Shown here piece after piece: positions 17,712-29,236 of a stretch of DNA of 64,000 nt. A program made the position numbers and the translations under genes. Each line of letters begins with the position of its first letter. Within the stretch, counting starts at the first letter, position 1. Source of the stretch: Flavobacterium fluviale (GTDB taxonomy: Bacteria > Bacteroidota > Bacteroidia > Flavobacteriales > Flavobacteriaceae); the NCBI RefSeq assembly GCF_003312915.1, contig NZ_CP030261.1:2852001-2916000 (forward strand). Reading direction: 5' to 3'. Under the pieces are notes generated by a model that worked only from the letters and a program-made list of their open reading frames with translations, was not told the DNA's origin and made no database searches.

Positions 17712-19649
17712 ATGAGAAAACTATATATCCTATGTTTAATTTTGAGCGTTACGTTTAGTTTCGCTCAAAAAACAAACTTAAAGAAAGCGGATGCTTTGTT
17801 TAGAAACTTTTCTTATCTAGATGCTTCTAAAGCCTATGAGGAATGTTTGCAGAACATAAAAGACCCTTCAGCCCAGACATTGAAAAATGCTGCAGATTCC
17901 TACTATTTCATTTCAGATTCTAGAAATGCACTTAAATGGTATAAAAAACTGTATGAAGTCCAAGGAAATAATTTGACTGATATTTATTATCTGCGCTATA
18001 TCCAATCCATGAAAGCCGTTATGGATTATGAGGATGCAGATAGAGTTACAAGAGAATATCTGGATAAAAAAGGCGATAAAAAAGAGATCAACAGATATGT
18101 TGTCCAAAAAAAATATATGGACAGCGTAGCAAAAGCAAAATCTCTCTACACCGTTAAAAATTTAGATATTAATACTAGTAAATCAGATTTTGGTGCGACT
18201 TTTTTCAAAGATAATGTTGTATTTACTTCAGCACGTGATACAACAAAGTTTGGTGATAAACTATATACTTGGAACAATCAGCCATTTTTGAATTTATATC
18301 TTGCTGAGAGAAATCCTGCAGATGGAAGTTTGTTTAATGAAACAGTATTTCTTCCAAATGTAATGACTAAATATCACGAGGCAACGGCAAGTTTTGATAC
18401 TCAGGGAAAAACGATTTATTATTCAACAAATATTGTAAAGAAAAACAAATTGGTTGTTGATGATGCAAAAGTCAATAATTTCCAAATTATCAAAGGTTCA
18501 ATTGTTGATAATAAATTAGAGAATCCACAGAAAGTATTTTTTGACAGTGATGATTATTCCGTAGGACATCCATCATTAAGCGAAGACGGACAATGGCTTT
18601 TCTTTGCGTCAGATATGCCAGGAGGATTTGGTGAAACAGATTTGTACGTTGTAAAAATTGCAGCTGACGGAACTATGAGTTCGCCTCAAAATTTAGGACC
18701 TAATATTAATACAATTGGAAACGAGGTATTTCCGTTTTATCAAAATGGGACTTTGTATTTCTCTTCTGACGGGCATTATGGCTGGGGAGATTTAGATATT
18801 TATGAAAGTAAATTCCTGTCAGACGGAAATTTCACAACTCCAAAAAATCTTGGAGCACCAGTTAATAGTAACAAAGACGACTTTTCATTTATAATTGACA
18901 GAACAAATGGTTATGGTTATTTTTCTTCCAATAGAGCAGGGGGAAAAGGTGATGATGATATTTATTCTTTTGTGAAAGGAAAACCAGTCTGTAATCAGAG
19001 TATTTCTGGAATGGCATTAGATCATAAAAGCAAAAAACCTCTGACGGATGTTACCATAATGGCATACAATTCTTTCAGCGAAGTTATTGGAGAAACCAAG
19101 ACAAATTTTGACGGAAAATATGCTATTGAAGTTCCTTGTAACAAAGTAATTAAAATGATTGCTGCAAAACCAAATTACAGCAGTGATGATAAAACCGTTG
19201 AAACAACTAAGGAAAATGGAGGCGAAATAAGAGATGTTAATTTTGAATTGAGCAACTATGATGACTTAGTTGTCAAAAAACAAGGTGTTGAAAAAGTCGA
19301 TGTAAATCCAATTTATTTCGATTATAATAAATACGATATTACACCAAAAGCTGTAGAAGAGCTTTCTAAAGTAGTTTTTATTATGAGAAAATTTCCAAAC
19401 ATAAAAATCAAGATCGAATCTCATACAGATTCTAGAGGAAAAGACTCTTATAATTTAAAACTTTCAGACAATAGAGCTAAGTCAACAAGGGATTACCTTC
19501 TGTCTCAAGACATAGATCCTTCCCGTATTGAAAGCGCAATTGGTTATGGCGAAAGCCGATTAATAAATAAATGTAAAAATGGTGTAAAATGTACAGAAGA
19601 AGAGCATCTATTAAATAGACGTTCAGATTTTATCATTATTCAAAAATAG
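17712..19649 (+). CDS. OmpA-family protein with TPR, PD40 propeller and peptidoglycan-binding domain
   Basis: A 645-residue envelope protein with a signal peptide (MRKLYILCLILSVTFSFAQ). Domains in order: N-terminal TPR-like helices (about 20-130), WD40/PD40-type beta-propeller repeats (about 190-430; SEDGQWLFFASDMPGG, YFSSNRAGGKGDDDIY), a carboxypeptidase-regulatory-like fold (about 435-525) and a C-terminal OmpA-like peptidoglycan-binding domain (about 535-645; IKIKIESHTDSRG, NRAKSTRDYL). This is the architecture of PorE, which links the type IX machinery to peptidoglycan. Close spacing after the SprF-like gene suggests one transcript. It probably anchors the adhesin and SprF complex to the cell wall; that role is inferred. 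Confidence 0.9.
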   Translation: MRKLYILCLILSVTFSFAQKTNLKKADALFRNFSYLDASKAYEECLQNIKDPSAQTLKNAADSYYFISDSRNALKWYKKLYEVQGNNLTDIYYLRYIQSMKAVMDYEDADRVTREYLDKKGDKKEINRYVVQKKYMDSVAKAKSLYTVKNLDINTSKSDFGATFFKDNVVFTSARDTTKFGDKLYTWNNQPFLNLYLAERNPADGSLFNETVFLPNVMTKYHEATASFDTQGKTIYYSTNIVKKNKLVVDDAKVNNFQIIKGSIVDNKLENPQKVFFDSDDYSVGHPSLSEDGQWLFFASDMPGGFGETDLYVVKIAADGTMSSPQNLGPNINTIGNEVFPFYQNGTLYFSSDGHYGWGDLDIYESKFLSDGNFTTPKNLGAPVNSNKDDFSFIIDRTNGYGYFSSNRAGGKGDDDIYSFVKGKPVCNQSISGMALDHKSKKPLTDVTIMAYNSFSEVIGETKTNFDGKYAIEVPCNKVIKMIAAKPNYSSDDKTVETTKENGGEIRDVNFELSNYDDLVVKKQGVEKVDVNPIYFDYNKYDITPKAVEELSKVVFIMRKFPNIKIKIESHTDSRGKDSYNLKLSDNRAKSTRDYLLSQDIDPSRIESAIGYGESRLINKCKNGVKCTEEEHLLNRRSDFIIIQK

Positions 19650-19652
19650 TTT

Positions 19653-19797
19653 TATATTTGTGCTGTAATTTATTGATTATCAGTTTAAAATATATAACGT
19701 CGAAACCATTTGGAAGTTGGTTTTTATTAATTCTTTTTTAAGAATAATGGACAAGGAGAAAATCAGACTGCATGAATTTGCAGTCTGATTTTTGATT
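19653..19797 (+). terminator. Strong terminator after the OmpA-family gene, possibly of a short RNA
   Basis: A perfect 12-base stem, AATCAGACTGCA (19761-19772) with TGCAGTCTGATT (19779-19790), is followed by a T-rich tract. It ends the adhesin operon. A TATATTTG box at 19653-19660 lies just after the OmpA stop codon and could start a separate RNA of about 125 bases, but its upstream element is weak. Confidence 0.7.
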
Positions 19798-19850
19798 TTT
19801 TAAAACTTTCAATTTTTATGCTTTTGAACAAAAATAAATTCTAATTTTGA

Positions 19851-22558
<2,708 letters not shown>

Positions 22559-22572
<14 letters not shown>

Positions 22573-23470
22573 TGGTTCCTTGGTTTGTATGTGCTTTGTC
22601 TTTATCAAAATAAAAATCAATACGGCCTAAATTGATTCCGTAACAACCAACCTGATTTACCAATACATCTTTACCCGCTTTGTTTTTTACAATCGTAGGT
22701 TTGTCTAAGAAAGTATGAGTATGCCCGCCAATAATTAAATCAATATCTTGAGTTTGTTCAGCAAATTTCAAATCGCTGATTTTAGTGGCATCATCTTTAT
22801 ATTTATATCCTAAATGTGAAAGACAAATTACCAAATCACATTTTTGTTCCTTTTTCAAAAGCTGCGTCATGTCCTGTGCCGTTTCAACAGGATTATTGTA
22901 AACAGTTTCTTTGTATAATTGTTTGTCTACCAAACCTTGTAATTCAATTCCAACTCCAAAAACACCAACTTTAATTCCGTTTTTATTAAAGATTTTATAT
23001 GGCTTTACATGTCCGTCCATAACTGTATTTTTAAAATCATAGTTAGAACAGATAAAGTCAAAACTTGCATGCGGAAGCTGTGCATATAAACCATCAAGAC
23101 CATTATCAAAATCATGATTTCCAATGGTTGAAGCATCATACTTCATCATACTCATTAACTTAAACTCCAATTCACCCCCATAATAATTAAAATATGGAGT
23201 TCCTTGAAAAATATCTCCTGCATCCAGAAGAAGCACATTTGGATTTTCTTGACGAATAGTTTCTATTAATGCTGCACGGCGAGAGACACCGCCCTTGTTA
23301 GGATTACGAGGATCGTCTGCTGGAAAAGGATCAATGTGACTGTGCACATCATTAGTATGTAGAATTGTTAAATGCTTAACTTCGTTAGTTTCAAAACTGC
23401 TAAGAGACAAGCCTAAACTTAATAAGGCGGTACTTGCTGCTGTTTTTTCGATAAACTCTCTTCTTTTCAT
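22559..23470 (-). CDS. Metallophosphatase, catalytic half of a split 5'-nucleotidase
   Basis: A 303-residue exported calcineurin-like phosphoesterase. The N-terminus MKRREFIEKTAASTALLSLG has a twin-arginine-like signal. The metal-binding motifs are HTNDVHSH, LLDAGDIFQGTPY, TIGNHDFDNG and IIGGHTHT, as in the N-terminal domain of UshA/5'-nucleotidases. The substrate-binding C-terminal domain is absent here and is encoded by the upstream gene (23514-24293) on the same strand, 43 bases away. Together they probably hydrolyse nucleotides or sugar nucleotides outside the cytoplasm. Substrate is inferred from the family. Confidence 0.9.
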
Positions 23471-23513
23471 TTTATATTTTTTTTGCAGGAATGCTTACTT
23501 GTTTTTTGATTTT

Positions 23514-24293
23514 TTATTCTTCTGTAATTCTGATATTTTTCGGAGCCACAACTGTGTCTACATCTTTAAAATAATCAATCAATACATTTCTAAGTTTATA
23601 GTTTAAGTCAAACTTTTGGGTGCCTTTAGCAAAGAAAGTCATGCTGTCACCACCATTGGCCAAATAATCATTTGTAGCTACGTAATACGTTTTGTTCAGA
23701 TCTAACGGTTTTCCCTGCACTAGGATATTTTTCGCAGTATTATCCTTTGAAATTGTAAAAGTCATTCCAGACAAAGGCTGAGGTTTTTTCTCCTTAATAA
23801 TATAGGCAGCAATTTCTAAAATTTGTTCCCCTTTTAGAGCTATAACAACCAGATTATTTTCAAAAGGCATAATTTCAAAAGCAGTTCTCGTAGTTACATT
23901 TCCTTTAGGAAGAATAGCGCGGATACCGCCATGATTTAAAAGACACATATCTATATCTTTATTTTCACGAGATTTAAAAACGGTGTTTCCTCTTTGCAGG
24001 CAAACATCAGCTAATAAACTTCCAATGCTGGTCTGCCATTTTCCTGTACTCTTATCTAAAGTTTCGGGAGCATAAGCCAAAACATTGTCCAAATCTTGAT
24101 TGATATGATCGCGATAAGGCTTAATAAAGCTTTCAATTGCTGGAGTTTCAGCCGCTTTTTCGGTAATAGGAAGTTGTTTTCCTTCTATTTTTGTTAAATT
24201 GTAGTTTTTGTCACTACAGGAAGATATAAAAAAAAGTGTTAAGAATATAACAAAAAGTTTCAAAAATCCGTTATACTTTTTTAGTTTTACCAT
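23514..24293 (-). CDS. Lipoprotein with 5'-nucleotidase C-terminal domain
   Basis: A 259-residue protein with a lipobox (FFISSCSDK, lipidated cysteine near residue 27) and the 5'-nucleotidase C-terminal fold: LLADVCLQRGN, LLNHGGIRA, EIMPFENNLVVIAL, ATNDYLANGGDSM. In most bacteria this domain is the second half of one protein. Here it is the first gene of a two-gene operon with the metallophosphatase, each with its own export signal. It starts 47 bases from the divergent 24341 gene. A TAATTTTG box at 24315-24322 on the opposite strand belongs to that neighbour. Confidence 0.88.
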   Translation of the reverse strand: MVKLKKYNGFLKLFVIFLTLFFISSCSDKNYNLTKIEGKQLPITEKAAETPAIESFIKPYRDHINQDLDNVLAYAPETLDKSTGKWQTSIGSLLADVCLQRGNTVFKSRENKDIDMCLLNHGGIRAILPKGNVTTRTAFEIMPFENNLVVIALKGEQILEIAAYIIKEKKPQPLSGMTFTISKDNTAKNILVQGKPLDLNKTYYVATNDYLANGGDSMTFFAKGTQKFDLNYKLRNVLIDYFKDVDTVVAPKNIRITEE

Positions 24294-24340
24294 TTTAAAT
24301 GCAACTTAAATAATTAATTTTGTAATCTAGTAAAAGTACT

Positions 24341-24853
24341 ATGTTTTTAAATTATACAAAGGAATTTTTTGTAAAAAAATCATTAAAAAATAACTTAGGT
24401 AACGATAAAAACGAAGTCTTTTCAAAGAACGTTCAAACGGTTGGTTTATTGATAGATGAAAGTAATTTTACACAGTCAGAAGTACTTATTAAAGAGTTAG
24501 AACTTCATGGAATTGCTTCAGAAAACATAAAAATTGCCGCGTACGCAGGAAAATTTGACAAAAAGGAAACGTATTTAAGACCTACTTTTGGTAAAAAACA
24601 TATCAATTGGAAAGGAGAAATTACAGAAGATTTTTTGAATGATTTTATAAATACAGAATTTGATATTTTGTTAAGTTATTATAATGTCGAGAATATATTT
24701 TTGATGATGATAACTAAGCAGTCAAAAGCTAAATTTAAAGTTGGTTTTTCTAGTGTAGACAATAACCTGAACCGTTGGATGATTCATACCGAATTAGAAA
24801 ACTATAAACTATTCGTTTCAGAATTGTTTAGGTATTTAAAAAATTTAAAATAA
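24341..24853 (+). CDS. Conserved hypothetical protein, DUF6913-like
   Basis: A 170-residue soluble protein with no signal peptide. The fold appears alpha/beta: TVGLLIDESNF, then a LLSYYNVENIFLMMITKQSKAKFKVGFS segment shown here only in part. It resembles a Flavobacteriia family I recall as DUF6913, which often lies directly before dapA, as here (15 bases). A TAATTTTG -7 box at 24315-24322 lies just upstream. Function is unknown; the dapA neighbourhood does not by itself prove a role in lysine or cell-wall metabolism. Confidence 0.75.
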   Translation: MFLNYTKEFFVKKSLKNNLGNDKNEVFSKNVQTVGLLIDESNFTQSEVLIKELELHGIASENIKIAAYAGKFDKKETYLRPTFGKKHINWKGEITEDFLNDFINTEFDILLSYYNVENIFLMMITKQSKAKFKVGFSSVDNNLNRWMIHTELENYKLFVSELFRYLKNLK

Positions 24854-24868
24854 ATTATAATTTAAAAT

Positions 24869-25750
24869 ATGCAATCATTAATAGGAACTGGTGTTGCACT
24901 TGTAACTCCATTTAAAAAAGATTTCTCAGTTGACATTGAGGCTTTACAACGAATCGTAAACTTTTCTATAGATGGAGGAGTGGAGTATCTTGTGGTTATG
25001 GGAACAACAGCAGAAAATGCAACCCTTACAACAGAAGAGAAAGAATTGGTTATAAAGACGGTAATCGATGTAAATAAAGGAAGACTGCCTCTAGTTTTAG
25101 GAGTTGGAGGAAATAATACTATGCAGATTGTTGAAGAATTAAAAACAAGAGATTTTTCTGCTTTTGAAGCAATCTTATCTGTTTCACCATATTATAATAA
25201 GCCAACACAGGAAGGAATTTATCAGCATTTTAAAGCAATTGCTGAAGCTTCTCCAATTCCTGTAATCCTATATAATGTTCCAGGAAGAACATCGAGCAAT
25301 ATGCTTCCTTCAACAGTAATTCGTCTTGCAAATGATTTTGAAAATGTAGTAGCGATTAAAGAGGCAGCAGGAGATATGGCTCAAGCGATGCAGATTATTA
25401 AGAATGCACCGAAAGATTTTCTTGTAATTTCTGGAGATGATATGCTGGCACTGCCAATTGTTTTAGCTGGCGGAGCTGGTGTAATTTCTGTAATTGGGCA
25501 AGGTTTTCCTAAAGAATTTTCAGAAATGATTCGTTTAGGATTGAATAAAAAAGCAGCCGATGCATTCAAAACACATTATTTCTTGTCAGACAGTATTGAT
25601 ATGATTTTTGAGCAGGGCAACCCTGCTGGAATCAAACAAATCTTCCAAGCACTTGGAATTGCTGACAATACTGTTCGTCTTCCTTTAGTGAGTGTAGATG
25701 ATTCGCTGGCAGAAAGATTAAATGAATTTGTAAAAAATAGTATAAAATAA
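24869..25750 (+). CDS. dapA: 4-hydroxy-tetrahydrodipicolinate synthase
   Basis: Condenses pyruvate with aspartate semialdehyde in the diaminopimelate/lysine pathway. The protein is 293 residues, the usual length. The Schiff-base lysine lies in [10 protein letters not shown] (about residue 162), the active-site tyrosine in [12 protein letters not shown], and the GTTAENATL loop binds the substrate; Bacteroidota enzymes often have GTTAE where others have GTTGE. It lies 15 bases after the DUF6913-like gene, probably in one transcript. Confidence 0.95.
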   Translation: MQSLIGTGVALVTPFKKDFSVDIEALQRIVNFSIDGGVEYLVVMGTTAENATLTTEEKELVIKTVIDVNKGRLPLVLGVGGNNTMQIVEELKTRDFSAFEAILSVSPYYNKPTQEGIYQHFKAIAEASPIPVILYNVPGRTSSNMLPSTVIRLANDFENVVAIKEAAGDMAQAMQIIKNAPKDFLVISGDDMLALPIVLAGGAGVISVIGQGFPKEFSEMIRLGLNKKAADAFKTHYFLSDSIDMIFEQGNPAGIKQIFQALGIADNTVRLPLVSVDDSLAERLNEFVKNSIK

Positions 25751-25789
25751 ACGTCTGTTTTACGGTATTTTATTATACTAAAAAATATT

Positions 25790-25819
25790 TTGTAGTAGCT
25801 AAATTAATAACTAAATTTG
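25790..25819 (+). promoter_or_regulatory. Bacteroidota-type promoter of the bamD operon
   Basis: TTG (25790-25792, in TTTTG) and TAAATTTG (25812-25819) are spaced by 19 bases, a perfect consensus match. A hairpin, CACCGAA with TTCGGTG (25821-25836), lies right at the expected transcription start; it may serve as the dapA terminator or a 5' stem of the bamD mRNA. Confidence 0.8.
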
Positions 25820-25886
25820 CCACCGAAACTTCGGTGTGATTTTGCTTTGGCATAATTGTCTGAGAGATCATAATAAAAGTAAGAAA

Positions 25887-26681
25887 ATGAAAAGAATAGT
25901 ATCGCTGTTAATTGTTGTGGCCCTTTTTTGTTCTTGTGGAGAATATCAAAAAGCATTAAAAAATGAAGATGTTGCAGCTAAATTTGATATGGCAACAAAA
26001 ATGTATGATGCTGGTAAATATTCAAAAGCCATTCGTCTTTTCGAACAATTAGCAACATCTTATAGAGGAAAACCTCAGGCAGAAAAGCTGTTTTACATGT
26101 TTTCACAGTCTTATTATAAAACAAAACAATATTATTTAGCAGGTTATCAGTTTGAATCTTTTGTTTCGGGATACCCTCGAAGTGAAAAAGTGCAGGAAGC
26201 AGCTTTCTTAGGTGCTTATAGTTATTCAAAATTAGCTCCTGTTTACAGCTTAGATCAGACAGATACATTAAAAGCATTAGAAAAATTACAAGCTTTTATT
26301 GATAATTATCCAAACTCAGAATATGTGGCGCAGGCAAATGAAACTGTGCAGCTGTTAAATGGTAAATTAGAGAAAAAAGCATACGAAAATGCTAAAGGTT
26401 ACAATACAATTTCAGATTATAAATCAGCTTTAGTTGCTTTTGATAATTTTATCGCTGATTATCCTGGGACACCTTTTAAAGAAGATGCGTTGTTTTATAA
26501 ATATGATTCAGCATATCAATTGGCAATTAATAGTGTTCCTTCTAAAATGGAAGAGCGTTTAAATGTTGCTAAAGCTGCTTATGGTAACTTGATTAAGTTT
26601 AAAAGCGATACAAAATACAAAGTTAAGGCAGAAGAAATGAATGCCAGAGTTGAAACAGATTTACAAAAATTTACTAAATAA
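25887..26681 (+). CDS. bamD: Outer membrane assembly lipoprotein BamD
   Basis: Lipoprotein of the BAM complex that folds outer-membrane proteins. From ATG 25887 it is 264 residues with a lipobox (ALFCSCGEY, cysteine about residue 16). In-frame codons upstream (GTG 25836) would hide this signal. Five TPR-like repeats follow (MYDAGKYSKAIRLFEQLATSY; YYLAGYQFESFVSGYPRSEK; ALEKLQAFIDNYPNSEY; DYKSALVAFDNFIADYPGTP). A perfect promoter sits about 70 bases upstream. It heads a conserved cluster with rpoZ, coaBC, porD and recN. Confidence 0.92.
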   Translation: MKRIVSLLIVVALFCSCGEYQKALKNEDVAAKFDMATKMYDAGKYSKAIRLFEQLATSYRGKPQAEKLFYMFSQSYYKTKQYYLAGYQFESFVSGYPRSEKVQEAAFLGAYSYSKLAPVYSLDQTDTLKALEKLQAFIDNYPNSEYVAQANETVQLLNGKLEKKAYENAKGYNTISDYKSALVAFDNFIADYPGTPFKEDALFYKYDSAYQLAINSVPSKMEERLNVAKAAYGNLIKFKSDTKYKVKAEEMNARVETDLQKFTK

Positions 26682-26690
26682 AATAAAGTC

Positions 26691-27008
26691 ATGGATTTAA
26701 AAAAGACGAATGCTCCTGTTAACACAATAACTTACAACAAAACAGTTATTGAAGAGCCAACAGGAAATGTGTATGAGGCAATTACCATTATGGCTAAGAG
26801 AGCAAATCAAATTAATTCTGAGATTAAAAAAGAATTGACTGAAAAATTAGAAGAGTTTGCTACTTATAATGATAGTCTAGAAGAAGTTTTTGAAAATAAA
26901 GAACAAATCGAAGTTTCTAAATTTTACGAAAAATTACCAAAACCACACGCTTTAGCTGTTCAAGAATGGTTAGACGGTAAAACTTACCACAGAAGTTCAA
27001 ACAAATAA
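26691..27008 (+). CDS. rpoZ: RNA polymerase omega subunit (Bacteroidota type)
   Basis: A 105-residue small protein between bamD and coaBC. The central region VYEAITIMAKRANQINSEIKKEL matches the omega-subunit helix that contacts beta prime (AIxxAxRAxQI). The C-terminal part (KPHALAVQEWLDGK) is specific to Bacteroidota versions. Omega helps assemble RNA polymerase. It starts nine bases after bamD and ends seven bases before coaBC. Its position before coaBC mirrors the rpoZ-coaBC linkage seen in many phyla. Confidence 0.85.
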   Translation: MDLKKTNAPVNTITYNKTVIEEPTGNVYEAITIMAKRANQINSEIKKELTEKLEEFATYNDSLEEVFENKEQIEVSKFYEKLPKPHALAVQEWLDGKTYHRSSNK

Positions 27009-27015
27009 TAGTACC

Positions 27016-28227
27016 ATGTCAGTTTTAAACGGGAAAAATATTTTACTGGGTGTTTCTGGTGGAATAGCAGCGTATAAAACAGCCACATTAGTACGACTTT
27101 TTATAAAAGCAGGTGCACATGTCCAAGTGATAATGACACCTGCTTCTAAGGATTTTGTAACCCCTCTTACATTATCTACCTTATCAAAAAATCCTGTACA
27201 TTCTAGTTTCTTTAATCAAGATGATGAAGAAGCAGTTTGGAACAATCACGTAGAATTAGCTTTATGGGCTGATATTATGCTGATTGCGCCTGCAACTGCA
27301 AATACATTATCTAAAATGACAACCGGAAACTGTGACAATCTTTTAATTTCAGCATATTTATCAGCTAAATGTCCAGTCTATTTTGCGCCAGCAATGGATT
27401 TGGATATGTATAAGCACCCATCAACCGTATCAAGCTTTACAGCTTTAAAACAGTTTGGGAACATTATGATTCCAGCAGAAAACGGTGAATTGGCGAGTGG
27501 CTTATCTGGTGAGGGCCGAATGGCTGAACCTGAAAATATAATCGCTTTCTTAGAAGCTGATTTAGAAAGTAAACTGCCCTTAAAAGGAAAAAAAATACTA
27601 GTTACTGCAGGTCCAACATACGAAGCAATAGATCCCGTGCGTTTTATAGGAAATCATTCTTCAGGGAAAATGGGTTTTGATATTGCTAATGAGGCAGCGA
27701 ATTTAGGTGCAGATGTAATTCTAATTGCCGGCCCAACACATTACAAAGCTAAAAATACTTTAGTAAAAGTTATAGATGTTGTTTCTGCTCAGGAAATGTA
27801 CGATGCTTGTCATCTGTATTTTAATGATGTTGATGCAGCTATTGCCGCAGCAGCAGTTGCAGATTACAGACCAAAATTTGTTGCAGACCAAAAGATTAAA
27901 AAAACTGCAGCTGAGTTTTCGATAGAACTTGAAAAGACAAAAGATATATTGTCTTCTTTAGGGGCTATCAAAAAAAATCAGTTTTTAATTGGATTTGCAT
28001 TAGAAACTGAAAATGAAATTGAGAATGCTAAGTTGAAAATTCAGAAAAAAAACTTAGATTTGATTGTTTTAAATTCCTTACAAGATAAAGGGGCAGGTTT
28101 TAAAAAAGAAACTAATAAAGTAACATTTATTGATAAAAATTTTGAAATTGAGCCAATGGAATTAAAATCGAAAGAATCTGTAGCGGCTGATATTTTGAAT
28201 AAAGTTATTCTGCATTTTTCAAAATAA
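27016..28227 (+). CDS. coaBC: Bifunctional phosphopantothenoylcysteine synthetase/decarboxylase
   Basis: Two consecutive steps of coenzyme A synthesis. The 403-residue protein has the FMN-dependent CoaC domain first (GVSGGIAAYKTATLV, catalytic His in NNHVELALWAD, PAMDLDMYKHPS and the MTTGNCDNLL loop). The CoaB domain begins about residue 190 (VTAGPTYEAIDPVRFIGNHS, SSGKMG) and contains AAAVADYRPK. Both halves look complete. It is in the bamD-recN cluster, seven bases after rpoZ. Confidence 0.95.
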   Translation: MSVLNGKNILLGVSGGIAAYKTATLVRLFIKAGAHVQVIMTPASKDFVTPLTLSTLSKNPVHSSFFNQDDEEAVWNNHVELALWADIMLIAPATANTLSKMTTGNCDNLLISAYLSAKCPVYFAPAMDLDMYKHPSTVSSFTALKQFGNIMIPAENGELASGLSGEGRMAEPENIIAFLEADLESKLPLKGKKILVTAGPTYEAIDPVRFIGNHSSGKMGFDIANEAANLGADVILIAGPTHYKAKNTLVKVIDVVSAQEMYDACHLYFNDVDAAIAAAAVADYRPKFVADQKIKKTAAEFSIELEKTKDILSSLGAIKKNQFLIGFALETENEIENAKLKIQKKNLDLIVLNSLQDKGAGFKKETNKVTFIDKNFEIEPMELKSKESVAADILNKVILHFSK

Positions 28228-28299
28228 TAGAATAAAAAATATACGCCGAAATATAGATTGTTTACAATCTATATTATAAAATTTAAATGTTTAGAGATT

Positions 28300-29184
28300 A
28301 TGAATAAGATAGTTACGCTATTAGTGTTTTTAAGCTTTGGTTTTGTGCAGGCACAACAGCTAAATTGTACAGTAACTATTAATACAGAACGACTTACGAA
28401 CCCAAATAATCAGGTTTTTAAGACGCTTCAGACTTCCTTGTCTGAGTTTGTAAATAAAACAGACTGGACAGGATCGATTTTAAAGCAGAACGAAAGAATT
28501 AACTGTTCGATGTATATTACTTTATCATCAAATAGTTCAGATCAATTTACAGGAACCATCCAGATTCAGTCTTCAAGATTGATTTTTAATTCTACTTATT
28601 CTTCACCGGTTTTAAATTACAACGACAAAGATTTTAATTTTAGATATACAGAATACGAACCATTGTTATTCAATCCAACGACTTACGATTCTAATTTGGT
28701 TTCTGTGGTATCTTTTTATTGCTATTTGATTTTAGGTATGGATGCCGATACTTTCCAAATGGGAGCGGGTAATCAATATTTTCAAACAGCACAAAATATT
28801 GCCAATGTAGCGCAGCAGGGGGGATTTAAAGGCTGGAGTCAGGCAGACGGAATTCAGAATCGTTATTATTTAATTAATGATATGATTGCGCCTACTTACA
28901 GTGATTTACGCCAGACTATGTACGCTTATCATACTGGATTAGATGGTATGAGCACGGATCTAAAAACTTCAAAAGAAAAAATAAAATCATCATTACTGCT
29001 TATAGGTAAATTAAATTCGGTTAAGCCAAATGCGTTTATAACCAGAGTTTTCTTTGATGCAAAATCAGATGAAATTGTTTCTATTTTTTCTGGCGGACCA
29101 AGCATTACAATTACAGATTTAACAGATGTCTTGAATAAAGTGTCTCCGTTAAATTCTACTAAATGGTCACAGATTAAATATTAA
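28300..29184 (+). CDS. porD: Type IX secretion protein PorD (DUF4835 family)
   Basis: A 294-residue exported protein. ATG 28300 gives a clean signal peptide (MNKIVTLLVFLSFGFVQAQ); an in-frame TTG at 28258 would not. The body has LNCTVTINTERLTNPNNQVF, LQTSLSEFVNKTDWTG and RYTEYEPLLFNP, typical of DUF4835, the family I know as PorD, an accessory of the type IX secretion system. The coaBC-porD-recN order is usual in Flavobacteria. The exact biochemical role of PorD is not settled. It links this housekeeping cluster to the secretion system that exports the adhesin at 6275. Confidence 0.82.
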   Translation: MNKIVTLLVFLSFGFVQAQQLNCTVTINTERLTNPNNQVFKTLQTSLSEFVNKTDWTGSILKQNERINCSMYITLSSNSSDQFTGTIQIQSSRLIFNSTYSSPVLNYNDKDFNFRYTEYEPLLFNPTTYDSNLVSVVSFYCYLILGMDADTFQMGAGNQYFQTAQNIANVAQQGGFKGWSQADGIQNRYYLINDMIAPTYSDLRQTMYAYHTGLDGMSTDLKTSKEKIKSSLLLIGKLNSVKPNAFITRVFFDAKSDEIVSIFSGGPSITITDLTDVLNKVSPLNSTKWSQIKY

Positions 29185-29236
29185 TCTGTTTCATTATTAA
29201 AACTTACTTTAATCTTTATTTTTACAAAATTGCTCT

